A stretch of DNA of 37,178 nucleotides from CAYGGE01 sp966250865 (GTDB lineage Bacteria > Patescibacteriota > UBA1384 > CAYGGE01): the NCBI GenBank assembly GCA_966250865.1, contig CBINIT010000006.1:1-37178 (forward strand), in the 5' to 3' direction. Positions 15,756-25,418 of the stretch are shown piece after piece; positions within the stretch are counted from its first letter, which is position 1; each line of letters begins with the position of its first letter. The position numbers were made by a program, and so were the translations under genes. The notes under the pieces were generated by a model. The model saw only the letters and a list, made by a program, of their open reading frames with translations, was not told the DNA's origin and did not search any database.

Positions 15756-16379
15756 ATGTTCGAGACCGTTAAAACCATCGCACTCTTCCCGTCACGAGCG
15801 ATCCGCAGAACTTACGACTGGACAATTCACTGGTCAAAAACAAAACAAGCGCCTCAGGCGCTGTTTTTCGTTGCCATGATCGAAGCGTCAATCTTCCCTA
15901 TTCCTCCTGATGTGCTTTTGATTGCCATGGTAATCGGCGATCGCAAGCGTTGGTGGCGCACTGCCTTGATCTGTACCGTTGGTTCGGTGGTCGGCGCCAT
16001 GATCGGCTATGGTATTGGCTGGGGTCTTTATGAAGCGATCGGTAAGCCAGTTGTCGAGTTCTACCATCTTCAGGACACCGTCAGTCTCGTCGGAGCTAAG
16101 TATGAAGCCAATGCCTTTATTACTGTTCTAACCGCTGCCTTCACCCCAATCCCCTTTAAAGTCATCACCATCGCTGCCGGCCTCTTTAAGATCTCGTTTC
16201 CGGTCTTAGTGATTGGTTCGATCCTCGGCCGAGCTGGTCGCTTCTTCCTGATCGCTGGCCTCCTTCGCCTCTTTGGCGAGAAAATCTCAGCCTTCATCGA
16301 GAAATATTTCGACCTACTGTCGCTCCTCTTCTTCGCCCTCTTAATTGGTGGTTTTTTCGCTTTCCAGTATCTGCATTAG
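15756..16379 (+). CDS. DedA/VTT-family membrane protein (YqaA-like)
   Basis: The 207-residue protein has the SNARE-associated (VTT) domain: an N-terminal hydrophobic re-entrant region with EASIFPIPPDVLLIAM, glycine-rich GSVVGAMIGYGIGW, and the family FTPIPFKVITIAAGLF motif followed by a Gly-Arg segment (GSILGRAGRFFLIAG). DedA-family proteins act in lipid scrambling, including undecaprenyl phosphate flipping in some bacteria. Co-transcribed with the PAP2 gene; GAGAGG precedes the ATG. Confidence 0.9.
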   Translation: MFETVKTIALFPSRAIRRTYDWTIHWSKTKQAPQALFFVAMIEASIFPIPPDVLLIAMVIGDRKRWWRTALICTVGSVVGAMIGYGIGWGLYEAIGKPVVEFYHLQDTVSLVGAKYEANAFITVLTAAFTPIPFKVITIAAGLFKISFPVLVIGSILGRAGRFFLIAGLLRLFGEKISAFIEKYFDLLSLLFFALLIGGFFAFQYLH

Positions 16380-16400
16380 TAGCTTTTAGCTATTTCTCCT

Positions 16401-16429
16401 TTGACTACTCCTGTTAGCTATGCTATCGT
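16401..16429 (+). promoter_or_regulatory. Promoter of the M16 peptidase-ndk operon
   Basis: TTGACT, 17-base spacer, TATCGT; start near 16436. A small TAGCT/AGCTA hairpin lies just after the preceding stop. Confidence 0.5.
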
Positions 16430-16450
16430 AACAGCGATAGAAGGGACCCC

Positions 16451-17740
16451 ATGATCAAATTTGAACACCACGTTCTCGACAACGGCCTACGTGTCTTTCT
16501 CGCCCCAATGCACGAGACCAAGGCAGTTACCGTTTTATTTCTCATGAATGTAGGCTCGCGCTACGAAACCACCAAGCAAAACGGCCTGTCGCACTTCTTG
16601 GAGCACATGTTCTTTAAGGGTACGGCAATGCGACCAACCACGCTCGACATCTCACAAGAACTCGATGCCCTTGGGGCTGAGTACAATGCCTTTACCGGTG
16701 AAGAGTACACTGGCTACTACATCTCAACCGCTGGTGAACATTTTACTATTGCTTTTGACGTCTTAACGGACATGCTCTACAACTCAACATTTGACAGTGA
16801 AGAGATTGAGAAGGAAAAAGGGGTGATCTGTGAAGAAATCAAGATGTATCACGACAGCCCAGCTTCCTACCTCAACCAGATTTCCAAGCTTTTGGTCTAT
16901 GGCGATACTCCATTGGGTCGAGATATCGCTGGCACTCCTGAGAGCGTTACTGCATTTAAACGCGACGATTTTGTGAACTACCGAAAGAAATACTATGGAC
17001 CCCGGAATACGATCCTCGTTGTAGCGGGTAACCCGGCCCATCATAACTGGCTAAAAACGATCACCGGTTATCTATCTCATTTACCGCTCGGCGAGCCAAA
17101 GATGTTTGAGCACCCGGCCAAAGCCGCTGACTCTCCTCCTGTTGCCATTGGCCACAAGCCGATCAAGCAGGCCCACCTCAATCTCATGCATTATGCATTG
17201 AGCCATAAAGACCCTCGAGTACCAACTATGAGCGTCCTCTCCAACATTCTCGGCGGTACCATGAGCAGCCGGCTGTTTGTTGAGGTAAGAGAAAAGCGAG
17301 GCCTCGCCTACTATGTTCGAAGTTCGCTCGATACGTTCCACGACATCGGTACCTTCGACTGCACTGCTGGTGTCGATCCCGGCAAACTGGAAGATGCCTT
17401 AACAGTAATTATTACCGAGATGGATAAACTCAAAACCGAACCGGTCGGCGAGATTGCTTTAGCCCGGGCCAAGCAGAATATCAAGGGCCGCATGAGTTTA
17501 CGGCTTGAAGATTCTCACTCCATCGCCCGCTATATCGCTAGCGAAGAGCTTGAGATGGGCGAGGTCGTTCAGCCGGAAGCATACCTCGAAAGGATTGAAA
17601 AAGTTACAGAAAACGATATTATGGAGCTTGCCAATGAGATCCTCAAGCCAGAGAATCGACAGTTGGCGGTTGTTGGACCGCTCGATAACAAGAAAATTGA
17701 TCCGCTAACCGATATCATTCTCGAAAAGAAAGGAAAATAA
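16451..17740 (+). CDS. M16-family zinc peptidase
   Basis: The 429-residue protein has the inverted zinc motif HFLEH (His48, Glu51, His52) and the third ligand Glu128 in the ICEEIKMYHD segment, so the catalytic site is complete. The C-terminal M16 domain is present with the R/Y pair region (REKRGLAYYVRSSLDTF) needed for substrate binding. Members of this length act as homodimers or with a second subunit; mitochondrial processing-like peptidases of bacteria degrade peptides. No signal peptide. GAAGGG precedes the ATG. ndk follows after one base. Confidence 0.95.
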   Translation: MIKFEHHVLDNGLRVFLAPMHETKAVTVLFLMNVGSRYETTKQNGLSHFLEHMFFKGTAMRPTTLDISQELDALGAEYNAFTGEEYTGYYISTAGEHFTIAFDVLTDMLYNSTFDSEEIEKEKGVICEEIKMYHDSPASYLNQISKLLVYGDTPLGRDIAGTPESVTAFKRDDFVNYRKKYYGPRNTILVVAGNPAHHNWLKTITGYLSHLPLGEPKMFEHPAKAADSPPVAIGHKPIKQAHLNLMHYALSHKDPRVPTMSVLSNILGGTMSSRLFVEVREKRGLAYYVRSSLDTFHDIGTFDCTAGVDPGKLEDALTVIITEMDKLKTEPVGEIALARAKQNIKGRMSLRLEDSHSIARYIASEELEMGEVVQPEAYLERIEKVTENDIMELANEILKPENRQLAVVGPLDNKKIDPLTDIILEKKGK

Positions 17741-17741
17741 T

Positions 17742-18203
17742 ATGCAACGTACCCTGGTGATTATTAAACCCGACGCCATCAACCGCAGTCTTACTGGTGA
17801 GATTCTCGCCCGCTTCGAAAACAAAGGGTTGAAGATCGTTGGTATGAAGATGAAGCATCTTGAAGACCAAGAACTCGAAGAACACTACAGCCACATCAAG
17901 GACAAACCCTTCTTCCCGGCACTGCGCGACTTCATGAAGCACTCCCCTTCACTTGTTATCTGCCTTGAGGGCAACGGGGTTGTCGATGCCGTCCGTCTGA
18001 TGTGCGGCCCAACGCATGGTCTCCAAGCCGCTCCTGGCACCATCCGCGGCGACTTCTCAATGAGCATTCAACAGAACGTCGTCCATGCCTCCGAAAGCAA
18101 CGAAGCCGCCGAAGAGGAAGTAGCTCGTTTCTTCAAGAAGGAAGAGCTCTTTGACTATCCGCGTATCGATGCCGAAATGATCTATTCCGTCGAAGAACGG
18201 TAA
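17742..18203 (+). CDS. ndk: Nucleoside diphosphate kinase
   Basis: The 153-residue protein is full length. It has the phosphate-accepting His115 (NVVHASES), the start TLVIIKPDAINR and the AAPGTIRGDF signature. The GPTNP loop typical of the family is changed to GPTHG. It equalises nucleoside triphosphate pools by transferring the gamma phosphate via the histidine. AAGGAAAA precedes the ATG, and the gene is co-transcribed with the M16 peptidase. Confidence 0.97.
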   Translation: MQRTLVIIKPDAINRSLTGEILARFENKGLKIVGMKMKHLEDQELEEHYSHIKDKPFFPALRDFMKHSPSLVICLEGNGVVDAVRLMCGPTHGLQAAPGTIRGDFSMSIQQNVVHASESNEAAEEEVARFFKKEELFDYPRIDAEMIYSVEER

Positions 18204-18212
18204 GCGAGCCTG

Positions 18213-18252
18213 AAACTAAAAAAATGCCCCCGAACGGGGCATTTTTTAGTTT
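18213..18252. terminator. Bidirectional rho-independent terminator
   Basis: A run of A, then TGCCCC, loop CGAAC, GGGGCA and a run of T. It serves ndk (+) and the unknown gene ending at 18256 (-). Confidence 0.93.
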
Positions 18253-18255
18253 GTA

Positions 18256-20181
18256 TTAGACGGGAGCGCTCTCAGGCGCAAGATCGAGACCCGTCCGTTC
18301 TTTGATTCGTTGGTAGACAGATTGAATAAATGCATCATGTTCTCGCAGTGTTTGCTGGCGCACCGGATCGGAGCTTGGCGTGCGATCGATGTACCCAACA
18401 GGCTCTTCATCCGGAGGACGCAATACATTCCAGATCCGCTCCTCAACCACATGCCGAGTCAATACGTGAAGTTTCGATTGATACTCTTCAATCAGACGAT
18501 CGGCGACTCTCAAGCCAAATTCACGGTCTGAACGTTCATATTGTTCATCAGAACCATAAACGACGGAAAGCGGCTCGTGTTCCCACCGTAAATCTTCGAG
18601 GCCCAAATCTCCCCTTTCTGACTTGAGCGCCGAATACTCATCGTTCGTATAGAGACGATTAACCACCACGCCCCAAGCGACCTCAGAATTACGATAGGGG
18701 AAAACTGGCAGCGTAGCAGGGCCGGTAGCCTGCTCTTGTGATTCCTTATATGTCCGATTGGCTAACGACTCAAGCGCTCGCTCTTCTTGTTCAGAAGTAA
18801 GCTGCAGCACGTCGTCAGGCAGGGATCGGCCAAGCAGCTCAGCCGTTTTTTGACGAACCTTGGCATTAATATCCCGAACCATATCCAACCGTTCCTTTGC
18901 CCACTCAAGACGCTGCCCTTCCGAAGACTTCTCTTGCTCCTTCAACTCATGTCTGCGTTCAATACTGCTCAACGCAGCTTCGTGCTGTCTATCGCGTTCG
19001 GCAATTTTCTGCTGTTGATAGCGTTCCGCTGCTTGATGTCGTGAAGCTAACTCATTACGGAATTTTTCAGCCCCACCCGCATCGCGAACATATCCCTCAA
19101 GCGCCATCGGATTAAGTCGTAACGGCTCACGTAAGCGCGGTAGCATGCCACTTTGAAGTAGCTTCGTCCAGCCAGAGCTCTTGATGTCATCACCTTCTTC
19201 AGCCTTATTTGGGCTTAACCCTTGAAATACCGGCACATTGTCGAGTTCCATCATTGGATCACGAGAGAATGTCGTTTGCGTAACCATTGATTGAGCGCGG
19301 TTAAAGGCGTATTGGAGCTGACGTTTCGTTAGATCTTGGCCAGTAGCAAGGCGATGCTGGTAAAGAATCCAGGTAAAATATTTATCGATCGCCTCGCGGT
19401 TTCTTTCCAAGGGCTCTTCAAGCGGGATGAAGGTACGAGCCGTATCAAGCGCCCAAACCATCGACGCTTCCGTCGACTCTTTGCCTCGATCCTCGGCATA
19501 CTCCTTACCCGCGATTATCTCTTTGCCCTCGCTCAGCTCTTCTGCTGTCAAAATCGCTGAAACAGGAACGGTCCGCTCCTCGGTTAAGCTACCGCTCTCC
19601 TTAGTAAAAACTTTGATGGTTATCGATGCGTTGGGCTCATGTTTCCCGAATCCCATACTCCTTGAAAGGGCGATGCTATACGCATCTCGATACAGTTCAG
19701 TCTTCTCTGTATCGGTAAGCTCGCGCTGTGAGAGCTTTGTACTCAAATAAAAGAGATAGGTAAATAACTCACTTGTGGCGTCTTGGTAACGTTCATTGAT
19801 CGTAAATTCGGCGGGACGGAACGATCTCCCTACCCGTAAAGCCATGTCAATAATTTCCGTTTCCGCTCGCTGAAGAACCGGGGGCTGTTCTACCCTGTCC
19901 TCAGGCTCTACCATACGCTCCTGCGTCTCTCTCCGCCTAAAAACAGCAGGAATCAGTGATTCCGGTGCGTCGGCTGCCACTCGATAACGATCAACGAGAT
20001 GACCACGTTGGTTGAGACCATAAACACGTTCAGCGTACACTGTCTTCGTTGCTTCATCACGCCACGTAACCCGAGAAAGGCTCGTATTGGGTTCCACGTC
20101 CTGCTCGGTGGCCAGTTGTGGTCCTCGCTCCACCTCCTCATGTACGGAAGTGTCTTGTGGTATTTCCTCTCTCTCGCTCAT
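18256..20181 (-). CDS. Large coiled-coil protein of unknown function
   Basis: The 641-residue protein has no signal peptide or membrane segment. It has a disordered acidic N-terminus (1-50), an ordered helical region (about 105-330), a long coiled coil rich in Glu, Arg and Gln (about 380-450), and an ordered C-terminal part (about 490-630). I recognise no enzyme motif. GGAGGGACG precedes the ATG. It follows a second coiled-coil gene (20219-20809) by 37 bases in the same direction, so the two may form a complex. Probably lineage-specific. Confidence 0.78.
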   Translation of the reverse strand: MSEREEIPQDTSVHEEVERGPQLATEQDVEPNTSLSRVTWRDEATKTVYAERVYGLNQRGHLVDRYRVAADAPESLIPAVFRRRETQERMVEPEDRVEQPPVLQRAETEIIDMALRVGRSFRPAEFTINERYQDATSELFTYLFYLSTKLSQRELTDTEKTELYRDAYSIALSRSMGFGKHEPNASITIKVFTKESGSLTEERTVPVSAILTAEELSEGKEIIAGKEYAEDRGKESTEASMVWALDTARTFIPLEEPLERNREAIDKYFTWILYQHRLATGQDLTKRQLQYAFNRAQSMVTQTTFSRDPMMELDNVPVFQGLSPNKAEEGDDIKSSGWTKLLQSGMLPRLREPLRLNPMALEGYVRDAGGAEKFRNELASRHQAAERYQQQKIAERDRQHEAALSSIERRHELKEQEKSSEGQRLEWAKERLDMVRDINAKVRQKTAELLGRSLPDDVLQLTSEQEERALESLANRTYKESQEQATGPATLPVFPYRNSEVAWGVVVNRLYTNDEYSALKSERGDLGLEDLRWEHEPLSVVYGSDEQYERSDREFGLRVADRLIEEYQSKLHVLTRHVVEERIWNVLRPPDEEPVGYIDRTPSSDPVRQQTLREHDAFIQSVYQRIKERTGLDLAPESAPV

Positions 20182-20218
20182 CGTCCCTCCATTCTCCTAA
20201 TCTATACCAGATGCCCCA

Positions 20219-20809
20219 TTATGCAAGTTCTTTCTCTAGGACACTAATCTCTTCACCGAGTGAACGCATCTGCTGCCGTAAACGCTGTCGATACTCTATA
20301 TAGCTTCGCACCTGCGGGCTCTGTGTAAGGTCTGCGATGGCATCCAGGTCGCGCATCACATAGTCATCAGTTGTCTCTATCCACTCGGTAATTATTGCAC
20401 GCTGGTCCATTGTTGTCTGATGCGGCTTACCTTGCATTTCTGCAACACGGTGCAGATCGGCCATAAAGCGCAGCCTTGCTTCACGAATCCAATCCTCTCG
20501 TTCATCTTCAATGTCAATAGACAACCGGTCTCGATGATTCTTATATCGATCTATCGTCTCTCGATTGGCATTGATTTCTCCATCAAGCTCGTTGAAACGC
20601 CGACAGGCTTCGAGTTCGTCACCAGCAAACTCTGATATTCTAGGATCCTGCACAAACTCCGTTTGGAGGCGTTGAAGTTCCTCTCTTTTTTGCTCAACGA
20701 GCACCTGCTTCTGCTCTTTTTCCGACATCTCTTCAGTAGTCTGCCGAGGAGCTACTCGGTCAGGCAATCGAATTGGGCGAGATCTTGGCAGTCTTTCATA
20801 CGGCGGCAT
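20219..20809 (-). CDS. Coiled-coil protein of unknown function
   Basis: The 196-residue protein starts with a Pro/Arg-rich disordered tail (1-25) and is then almost wholly helical, with coiled coils at about 28-52, 75-105 and 165-195. No membrane segment. TGGAGGG precedes the ATG. It heads a two-gene operon with the 641-residue protein and is divergent from the WecA/MraY-like gene. No known family recognised. Confidence 0.75.
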   Translation of the reverse strand: MPPYERLPRSRPIRLPDRVAPRQTTEEMSEKEQKQVLVEQKREELQRLQTEFVQDPRISEFAGDELEACRRFNELDGEINANRETIDRYKNHRDRLSIDIEDEREDWIREARLRFMADLHRVAEMQGKPHQTTMDQRAIITEWIETTDDYVMRDLDAIADLTQSPQVRSYIEYRQRLRQQMRSLGEEISVLEKELA

Positions 20810-20891
20810 ATTTCCCTCCAGTATCTTTTAGCGTAACAAAATATCAGCCTGTCGCCTAGTCGATTTGCTAGTATTTTATACCTGTCTTCGT

Positions 20892-20897
20892 TAAAAT
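20892..20897 (+). promoter_or_regulatory. Leaderless-type -10 box of the WecA/MraY-like gene
   Basis: TAAAAT ends exactly 6 bases before the ATG at 20904. The -35 region is poor. Confidence 0.4.
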
Positions 20898-20903
20898 GAA
20901 CAT

Positions 20904-21944
20904 ATGTATTACTTCCTAGGTCTTATTGCGGCGGTTCTTACTCTTTCGCTCACCCCGCTCGTACGCCGATTTTCGATCGCTAAGGGCGTTGTTGACCAGC
21001 CCGGTGGCCGGCGCATTAACAAAGAACCAGTCCCCCGTATGGGCGGCGTGGCGATTGTCATTGCCTTCTGGTTAACCCTTTTTAGCATCCAGGCTATCAA
21101 ACCAGAGTTGCTTAACTTCACCGGTCAGCAGATCTTCGGTATTGATCGCAATTTCTTTGGCGTGTTTATCGGTTCGCTCATCCTCCTTGCTGCGGGTATC
21201 GTCGATGATATGCGCGGCCTTTCACCATTACAAAAGCTGGTCGCTCAGCTGGCTGCCGCCGCCTGTGTACCGCTCTTTGGGATTCATATCCAATGGCTCG
21301 CCCATCCGCTTGGCGGCGCTGACCTTCAGCTTCCCCTCTGGCTCGACACAGTGGTTATTATTGTCTGGATCGTAGCGGTTATCAATGTCGTCAACTGGCT
21401 CGATGGACTCGATGGACTAGCCACCGGAATCGGTACTATCGCCGGGCTTATCTTGTTTTTCCTTTCCCTCGCTCCATTTGTAAATCAGACCGCTACAGCG
21501 TTACTGGCGATTGTTTTAGCCGGAGCAAGTCTTGGCTTTCTGCGCTACAACTTTAATCCAGCAAAAATCTTTTTGGGCGATTCTGGTTCGATGTTTCTTG
21601 GGTACATCCTAGCGATTATTGCCGTCATCTCAGGCGGAAAGCTCGCCACAGCAAGTCTAGTGCTCGGTATCCCGATTCTCGATGCCGCGTGGGTTATCCT
21701 TCGTCGGCTCGCTAACGGTCAGTCGCCCTGGACCGCCGATCGCAAGCATCTGCACCACCGCCTCCTCGATGCTGGCCTCAGCCAACGACAAACCGTAACC
21801 CTTTACTGGGCCATTTCGGCCATTTTCGGCGCTACAGCCCTAGCCAGTAGAACCTACGGAAAAACCCTCATGATCCTCGTTTTACTTATTCTCATGCTTC
21901 TTGGTATGATATATCTCAACCGACGAGAAAAGCGACCTCAGTAA
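20904..21944 (+). CDS. Polyprenyl-phosphate sugar-1-phosphate transferase (WecA/TagO/MraY family)
   Basis: The 346-residue membrane protein has about ten to eleven hydrophobic segments and the family hallmarks: VPRMGG near residue 48, DDMRG (about 101-105), NWLDGLDGLATG (about 164-175), FLGDSGSMFLG (about 225-235) and the HLHHRLLDAG motif (about 282-291) that marks the WecA/TagO branch over MraY. It would load a sugar phosphate, such as GlcNAc-1-P, onto undecaprenyl phosphate for a surface polymer. No Shine-Dalgarno sequence. Confidence 0.92.
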   Translation: MYYFLGLIAAVLTLSLTPLVRRFSIAKGVVDQPGGRRINKEPVPRMGGVAIVIAFWLTLFSIQAIKPELLNFTGQQIFGIDRNFFGVFIGSLILLAAGIVDDMRGLSPLQKLVAQLAAAACVPLFGIHIQWLAHPLGGADLQLPLWLDTVVIIVWIVAVINVVNWLDGLDGLATGIGTIAGLILFFLSLAPFVNQTATALLAIVLAGASLGFLRYNFNPAKIFLGDSGSMFLGYILAIIAVISGGKLATASLVLGIPILDAAWVILRRLANGQSPWTADRKHLHHRLLDAGLSQRQTVTLYWAISAIFGATALASRTYGKTLMILVLLILMLLGMIYLNRREKRPQ

Positions 21945-21952
21945 GGAGGGGT

Positions 21953-23281
21953 ATGCCGGTAGAACTACACTCAGAAGTACCTGAAGAGCTGTTAAAAGAA
22001 GCTCGTTCTTGGGGTACGGAAAACCAAGTCGGCAAAATAGAACGTCAACCAATTAGCTATACGGCCGATACCGTCGAGCCATCACGTCCAATCATCCAGG
22101 AAAGAAAAAAACGGCCTGACGACTTATTCATGCAGCAAGCAGAAGCGATCCATGAGTCAAAAAAAGGCAGACGAGAAGCTAGTGAATACATTTGGGGACA
22201 GATCTATATTTTGCAGGAAGCACTGAAACAAGGTCAAGACATAAAGGAAAGAGCACAAGAGCTTCTTGACTACTTTCAGGACCACAAAGAAGTCTCGGCA
22301 GAATATCCGTTCCAAACTATCAGCACCGAAATTGACATCGCCAAGCTTTTTGTTAAAGCGGGCCTTGATTATCAGCAGTTTTTACCGCGTATAGCTGACT
22401 ACGCTACAGCTCTTGATATGGAACACCAGAGCTATAGTACTACGGCGAGAGGCTGGTGCGAACTGGCAGACTTCTATCTCAGTTGTCATATGATGCCCGA
22501 AGCGCAGCGGTCCTACCGAAAAGCTTTTGACACGCTGAGTAACTTACCTGCTGACAGTTCTCGTACTAATGAGGCAATTGGCTGGCAACGTTTTGCGGAA
22601 ACTGCGGCCGCCTTCAGGTCAGCGCTTGAGCAAGACGAAGCACATATTACCACCGCCGATATGGTTCGACCAGCGATACAGAAGGCTGAGAGCTTGTTCA
22701 GGCAAAATGGTGATAGGGACGACACACTCTATCGTTCAGCCGGCCTACGTGTTCTGGCAGCGGAGCAACAAGTGGGCATGCAAGCTATTAACATCGATCA
22801 GTGGGAACGTGAGGCAAAGAGACACGACAAAAATGGCTTCATATCTGCGCGACTTGCACTTGCGGAGGCTATTCGACTTGGTCAAAAAACGCCAACTTTT
22901 GAGCGCCTCATTACGTTAGCTGAAGCTGGTCAGAAAGCTGATCGCGGCTACCATACACAAACTATTGCTCTTGCCTACGCGCATGTCGGCGATTTTCAAA
23001 GAGCCTATGCCACCATTCAACTGATTCCAGACAACTACAGTTGGCGTGAAGTTACATTAGCTAAAGCTGCCACTCTTTATTCTCAAAGCGAGGTAGTTAA
23101 GGCACAAGAAGAGTTATCTCCAGACTTCGAGGCGCTCGACCAGGCTCGTATTGAGGAAGCCATGAACAATATGGCGCTCTTAACTGACAGAGAGATTAGA
23201 GAAGCCTTGGCGCAGCCCGAACACCAGAGTCTAACACAGCGACTTAAACGAATCCTTGGACTCAAAGAAGCGAATCTATAG
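21953..23281 (+). CDS. Helical-repeat (TPR-like) protein of unknown function
   Basis: The 442-residue soluble protein has a disordered N-terminus (1-60), then a series of helix pairs resembling tetratricopeptide repeats (clearest near 150-200, WCELADFYLSCHMMPEAQRS, and 320-370). Such solenoids are scaffolds for protein contacts. AAGGAGGGG precedes the ATG, 8 bases after the WecA-like stop, so the two are co-transcribed. No enzymatic motif. Confidence 0.78.
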   Translation: MPVELHSEVPEELLKEARSWGTENQVGKIERQPISYTADTVEPSRPIIQERKKRPDDLFMQQAEAIHESKKGRREASEYIWGQIYILQEALKQGQDIKERAQELLDYFQDHKEVSAEYPFQTISTEIDIAKLFVKAGLDYQQFLPRIADYATALDMEHQSYSTTARGWCELADFYLSCHMMPEAQRSYRKAFDTLSNLPADSSRTNEAIGWQRFAETAAAFRSALEQDEAHITTADMVRPAIQKAESLFRQNGDRDDTLYRSAGLRVLAAEQQVGMQAINIDQWEREAKRHDKNGFISARLALAEAIRLGQKTPTFERLITLAEAGQKADRGYHTQTIALAYAHVGDFQRAYATIQLIPDNYSWREVTLAKAATLYSQSEVVKAQEELSPDFEALDQARIEEAMNNMALLTDREIREALAQPEHQSLTQRLKRILGLKEANL

Positions 23282-23311
23282 ATTTAGTGCTGAATTAGTC
23301 TTCGCTTTTTT
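23268..23311 (+). terminator. Probable terminator after the TPR-like gene
   Basis: AAGCGAA (23268-23274, inside the gene end) pairs with TTCGCTT (23301-23307), followed by T residues to 23311. The loop is long. Confidence 0.5.
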
Positions 23312-23312
23312 G

Positions 23313-23840
23313 TTACTTGAAGCGATTTACCTCTCGATCTCCTTCCGCCGACCTCGCTGCGGTAAGGATTTTTTCTTGTACAGTATAAGGATCTTCGACA
23401 TAGGGTAGCTCAACTCGATCCTTAATACCCATGATAGCCAGCATCACCACACCAAAATTGAGCAAGGTGCCGGCTGGGCCCTGCGTATCCGAAGCGACGG
23501 ACTGGATCTTGTCGAGCGCATAATCCTCGATACGACGAGACCACAAACTCCCCTGGGTCATGGTAATAATTCGTTGATTAGTAACCAAATACATCGAGTT
23601 CCACCATAAAAACCATGCGTAGCCACCGTAGACAAGCAGAATCGGCCCAAGAATAAACAAAGTCCAGACTGACGGACCAGAGGCCTGGAAGTAAATGAAC
23701 ATGAGGATAATCACCACTAAGCCAAGCGTAATAATGAGGCCCGGCTTAACCAGTGCCCAAGGATGGCGATGAATGAGCAAAAGCAGTTCTTCATCTTCTC
23801 GCTGACCATGAAAGGTCAGCGGCATGTCGTCTTGTTCCAT
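23313..23840 (-). CDS. Membrane protein with bacterial PH domain
   Basis: The 175-residue protein has two membrane segments (about 30-50 and 57-80), then a bacterial PH-like domain (about 82-150: YLVTNQRIITMTQGSLWSRR, LDKIQSVASDTQG, LLNFGVVMLAI), as in YdbS/YdbT-type proteins. The role is unknown; such proteins are common in Gram-positive and CPR membranes. GGAG precedes the ATG. It is the last gene of the holA operon. Confidence 0.88.
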   Translation of the reverse strand: MEQDDMPLTFHGQREDEELLLLIHRHPWALVKPGLIITLGLVVIILMFIYFQASGPSVWTLFILGPILLVYGGYAWFLWWNSMYLVTNQRIITMTQGSLWSRRIEDYALDKIQSVASDTQGPAGTLLNFGVVMLAIMGIKDRVELPYVEDPYTVQEKILTAARSAEGDREVNRFK

Positions 23841-23862
23841 AGATAGTTACTCCATTTTTCAG

Positions 23863-25398
23863 CTAATGAACCGTTGGCTCTTTTGCCGAGGCAAACAGCT
23901 CGCCAACACTGCCGACAATTTCATCGAGACCACTCGCGAAATCCTCAATTGCCAAGGTTTCTTTTTTGGTATCGTACCACTCCGGCATGCGGAATGGATG
24001 CTCACGAAAACGTCGCGTCCAGGCAATCTCCTGCCGTAAGACTACCGCATACGGCAAAAACTGTTCGTAATAGGCCTGCGCGCCTTCAGTGTAGCCAACA
24101 AGGGTTGAGTCGGCAAGGTAGTTACCAAATTGCTGCCAGGAAAGCCGTTCAGCTTCGCCTTGCTTCGTAAGTAACGGTGCAGAGGTCGCGAAGAAGATGA
24201 TGACCAGAGCCATCGTCATCATGCCAGCAAAGAGAAACACCAGGTATGCCGGCTGAATTTCGAGGAGTAAGGTTGCCGCAAAGAGCATCAGTCCAAGGAA
24301 GAATAAGGTATAGCCGATGAAGCGGAACCGGGCGTGAACTGCTGCTGGATTGCGCTCAAAGTAGCCGGCTGCCGTCGCTGCGTCATACATTGAAAGGTAT
24401 ACCTTGGCGATAGTTCGTGAGAAGAGCGACCCGCCAAGCGACAACTCAACCTCCTCCTGGTTCACTTTATACCCTTGCGAAGGAAACATTTGGGTTAGCA
24501 GATGAAGCTCAAACGGCTGGAGACCTTGCCACGGCGCCCGTTTGGCGAAAGAGAACTCGCCATTACCTTTATTGAAGATAGTAAGATAGCCACGATTCGC
24601 CAGATCGAGTAAGGTCGCCGCAATCTCTCGGCTCGACACTCTGCCGTGAACAATAATGCCAACGATAGCCGGTGGAAGCCGATGCGGCAGAGCAGCAATG
24701 ACACCCGTTGGCTCACCAGCAAAGAAACTTTTGATGGTCAGGCGGAAGATAATTAGCAGAATAAGGAGTGTCAGAAGCGGCAAGATACTTCCTACGCCAA
24801 GCCAGACACCGGGCGGCAAGTTAGAAATGGTCGCCACAACTCGTCGCCAGAGTGGCCACTGGATAGTTCCCTTGGGAATCTCTGCGGCAACGGTGTAGGT
24901 CGCTTCAGGCCCTATGCCGATTGCTGAGTACTCAATAGTCCGGTCATCCAGCCGCGTCTCACTCGACTGATCGATACCGTGAACCGCAAAGGACTGAATC
25001 TTAGCACGCTCGGGAATGCCTGCCTGAAAGGTCACCTTAACCGTGAGGTAATCGATATAGGTACGCGGCTTATCAATAACTTTGTATTTAAACTCATCAA
25101 AACGCTGCAGCGGCTGGAGGAGTCCCGCCGACGGCTGGCCATCAACAGTCACTCGCCCATCTCGAGCTACTACTACGTCAATAACTGATACAGCCGTGGG
25201 ATCGAAACCTGAATCTTCTTGAATCTCTTCGGGTGAGGCCAATGGCGAGTCGATCGTCTGGATCGCATAGACCAATCCCGCCATAAATAAAGCAATTACC
25301 ACCCAGAAGAATAAGTGCCGCTTACGGATCTCAATCGAGGAGACGATGCCTCGCAACACCGAAAAGAACCCAGATTGTTGCTTCTTATGACGCGTCAC
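23863..25398 (-). CDS. DUF2207-type membrane protein
   Basis: The 511-residue protein has an N-terminal membrane segment (about 28-46), an extracellular beta-rich domain (about 70-180) characteristic of DUF2207, a second membrane segment (about 203-220), a winged-helix-like cytoplasmic region (about 240-300) and two further membrane segments (about 355-405). Function unknown. The start is GTG, preceded by AAGGAGG, the only non-ATG start accepted here. It lies 20 bases after holA. Confidence 0.88.
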   Translation of the reverse strand: MTRHKKQQSGFFSVLRGIVSSIEIRKRHLFFWVVIALFMAGLVYAIQTIDSPLASPEEIQEDSGFDPTAVSVIDVVVARDGRVTVDGQPSAGLLQPLQRFDEFKYKVIDKPRTYIDYLTVKVTFQAGIPERAKIQSFAVHGIDQSSETRLDDRTIEYSAIGIGPEATYTVAAEIPKGTIQWPLWRRVVATISNLPPGVWLGVGSILPLLTLLILLIIFRLTIKSFFAGEPTGVIAALPHRLPPAIVGIIVHGRVSSREIAATLLDLANRGYLTIFNKGNGEFSFAKRAPWQGLQPFELHLLTQMFPSQGYKVNQEEVELSLGGSLFSRTIAKVYLSMYDAATAAGYFERNPAAVHARFRFIGYTLFFLGLMLFAATLLLEIQPAYLVFLFAGMMTMALVIIFFATSAPLLTKQGEAERLSWQQFGNYLADSTLVGYTEGAQAYYEQFLPYAVVLRQEIAWTRRFREHPFRMPEWYDTKKETLAIEDFASGLDEIVGSVGELFASAKEPTVH

Positions 25399-25418
25399 AA
25401 CCCTCCTTACGTGTAACT

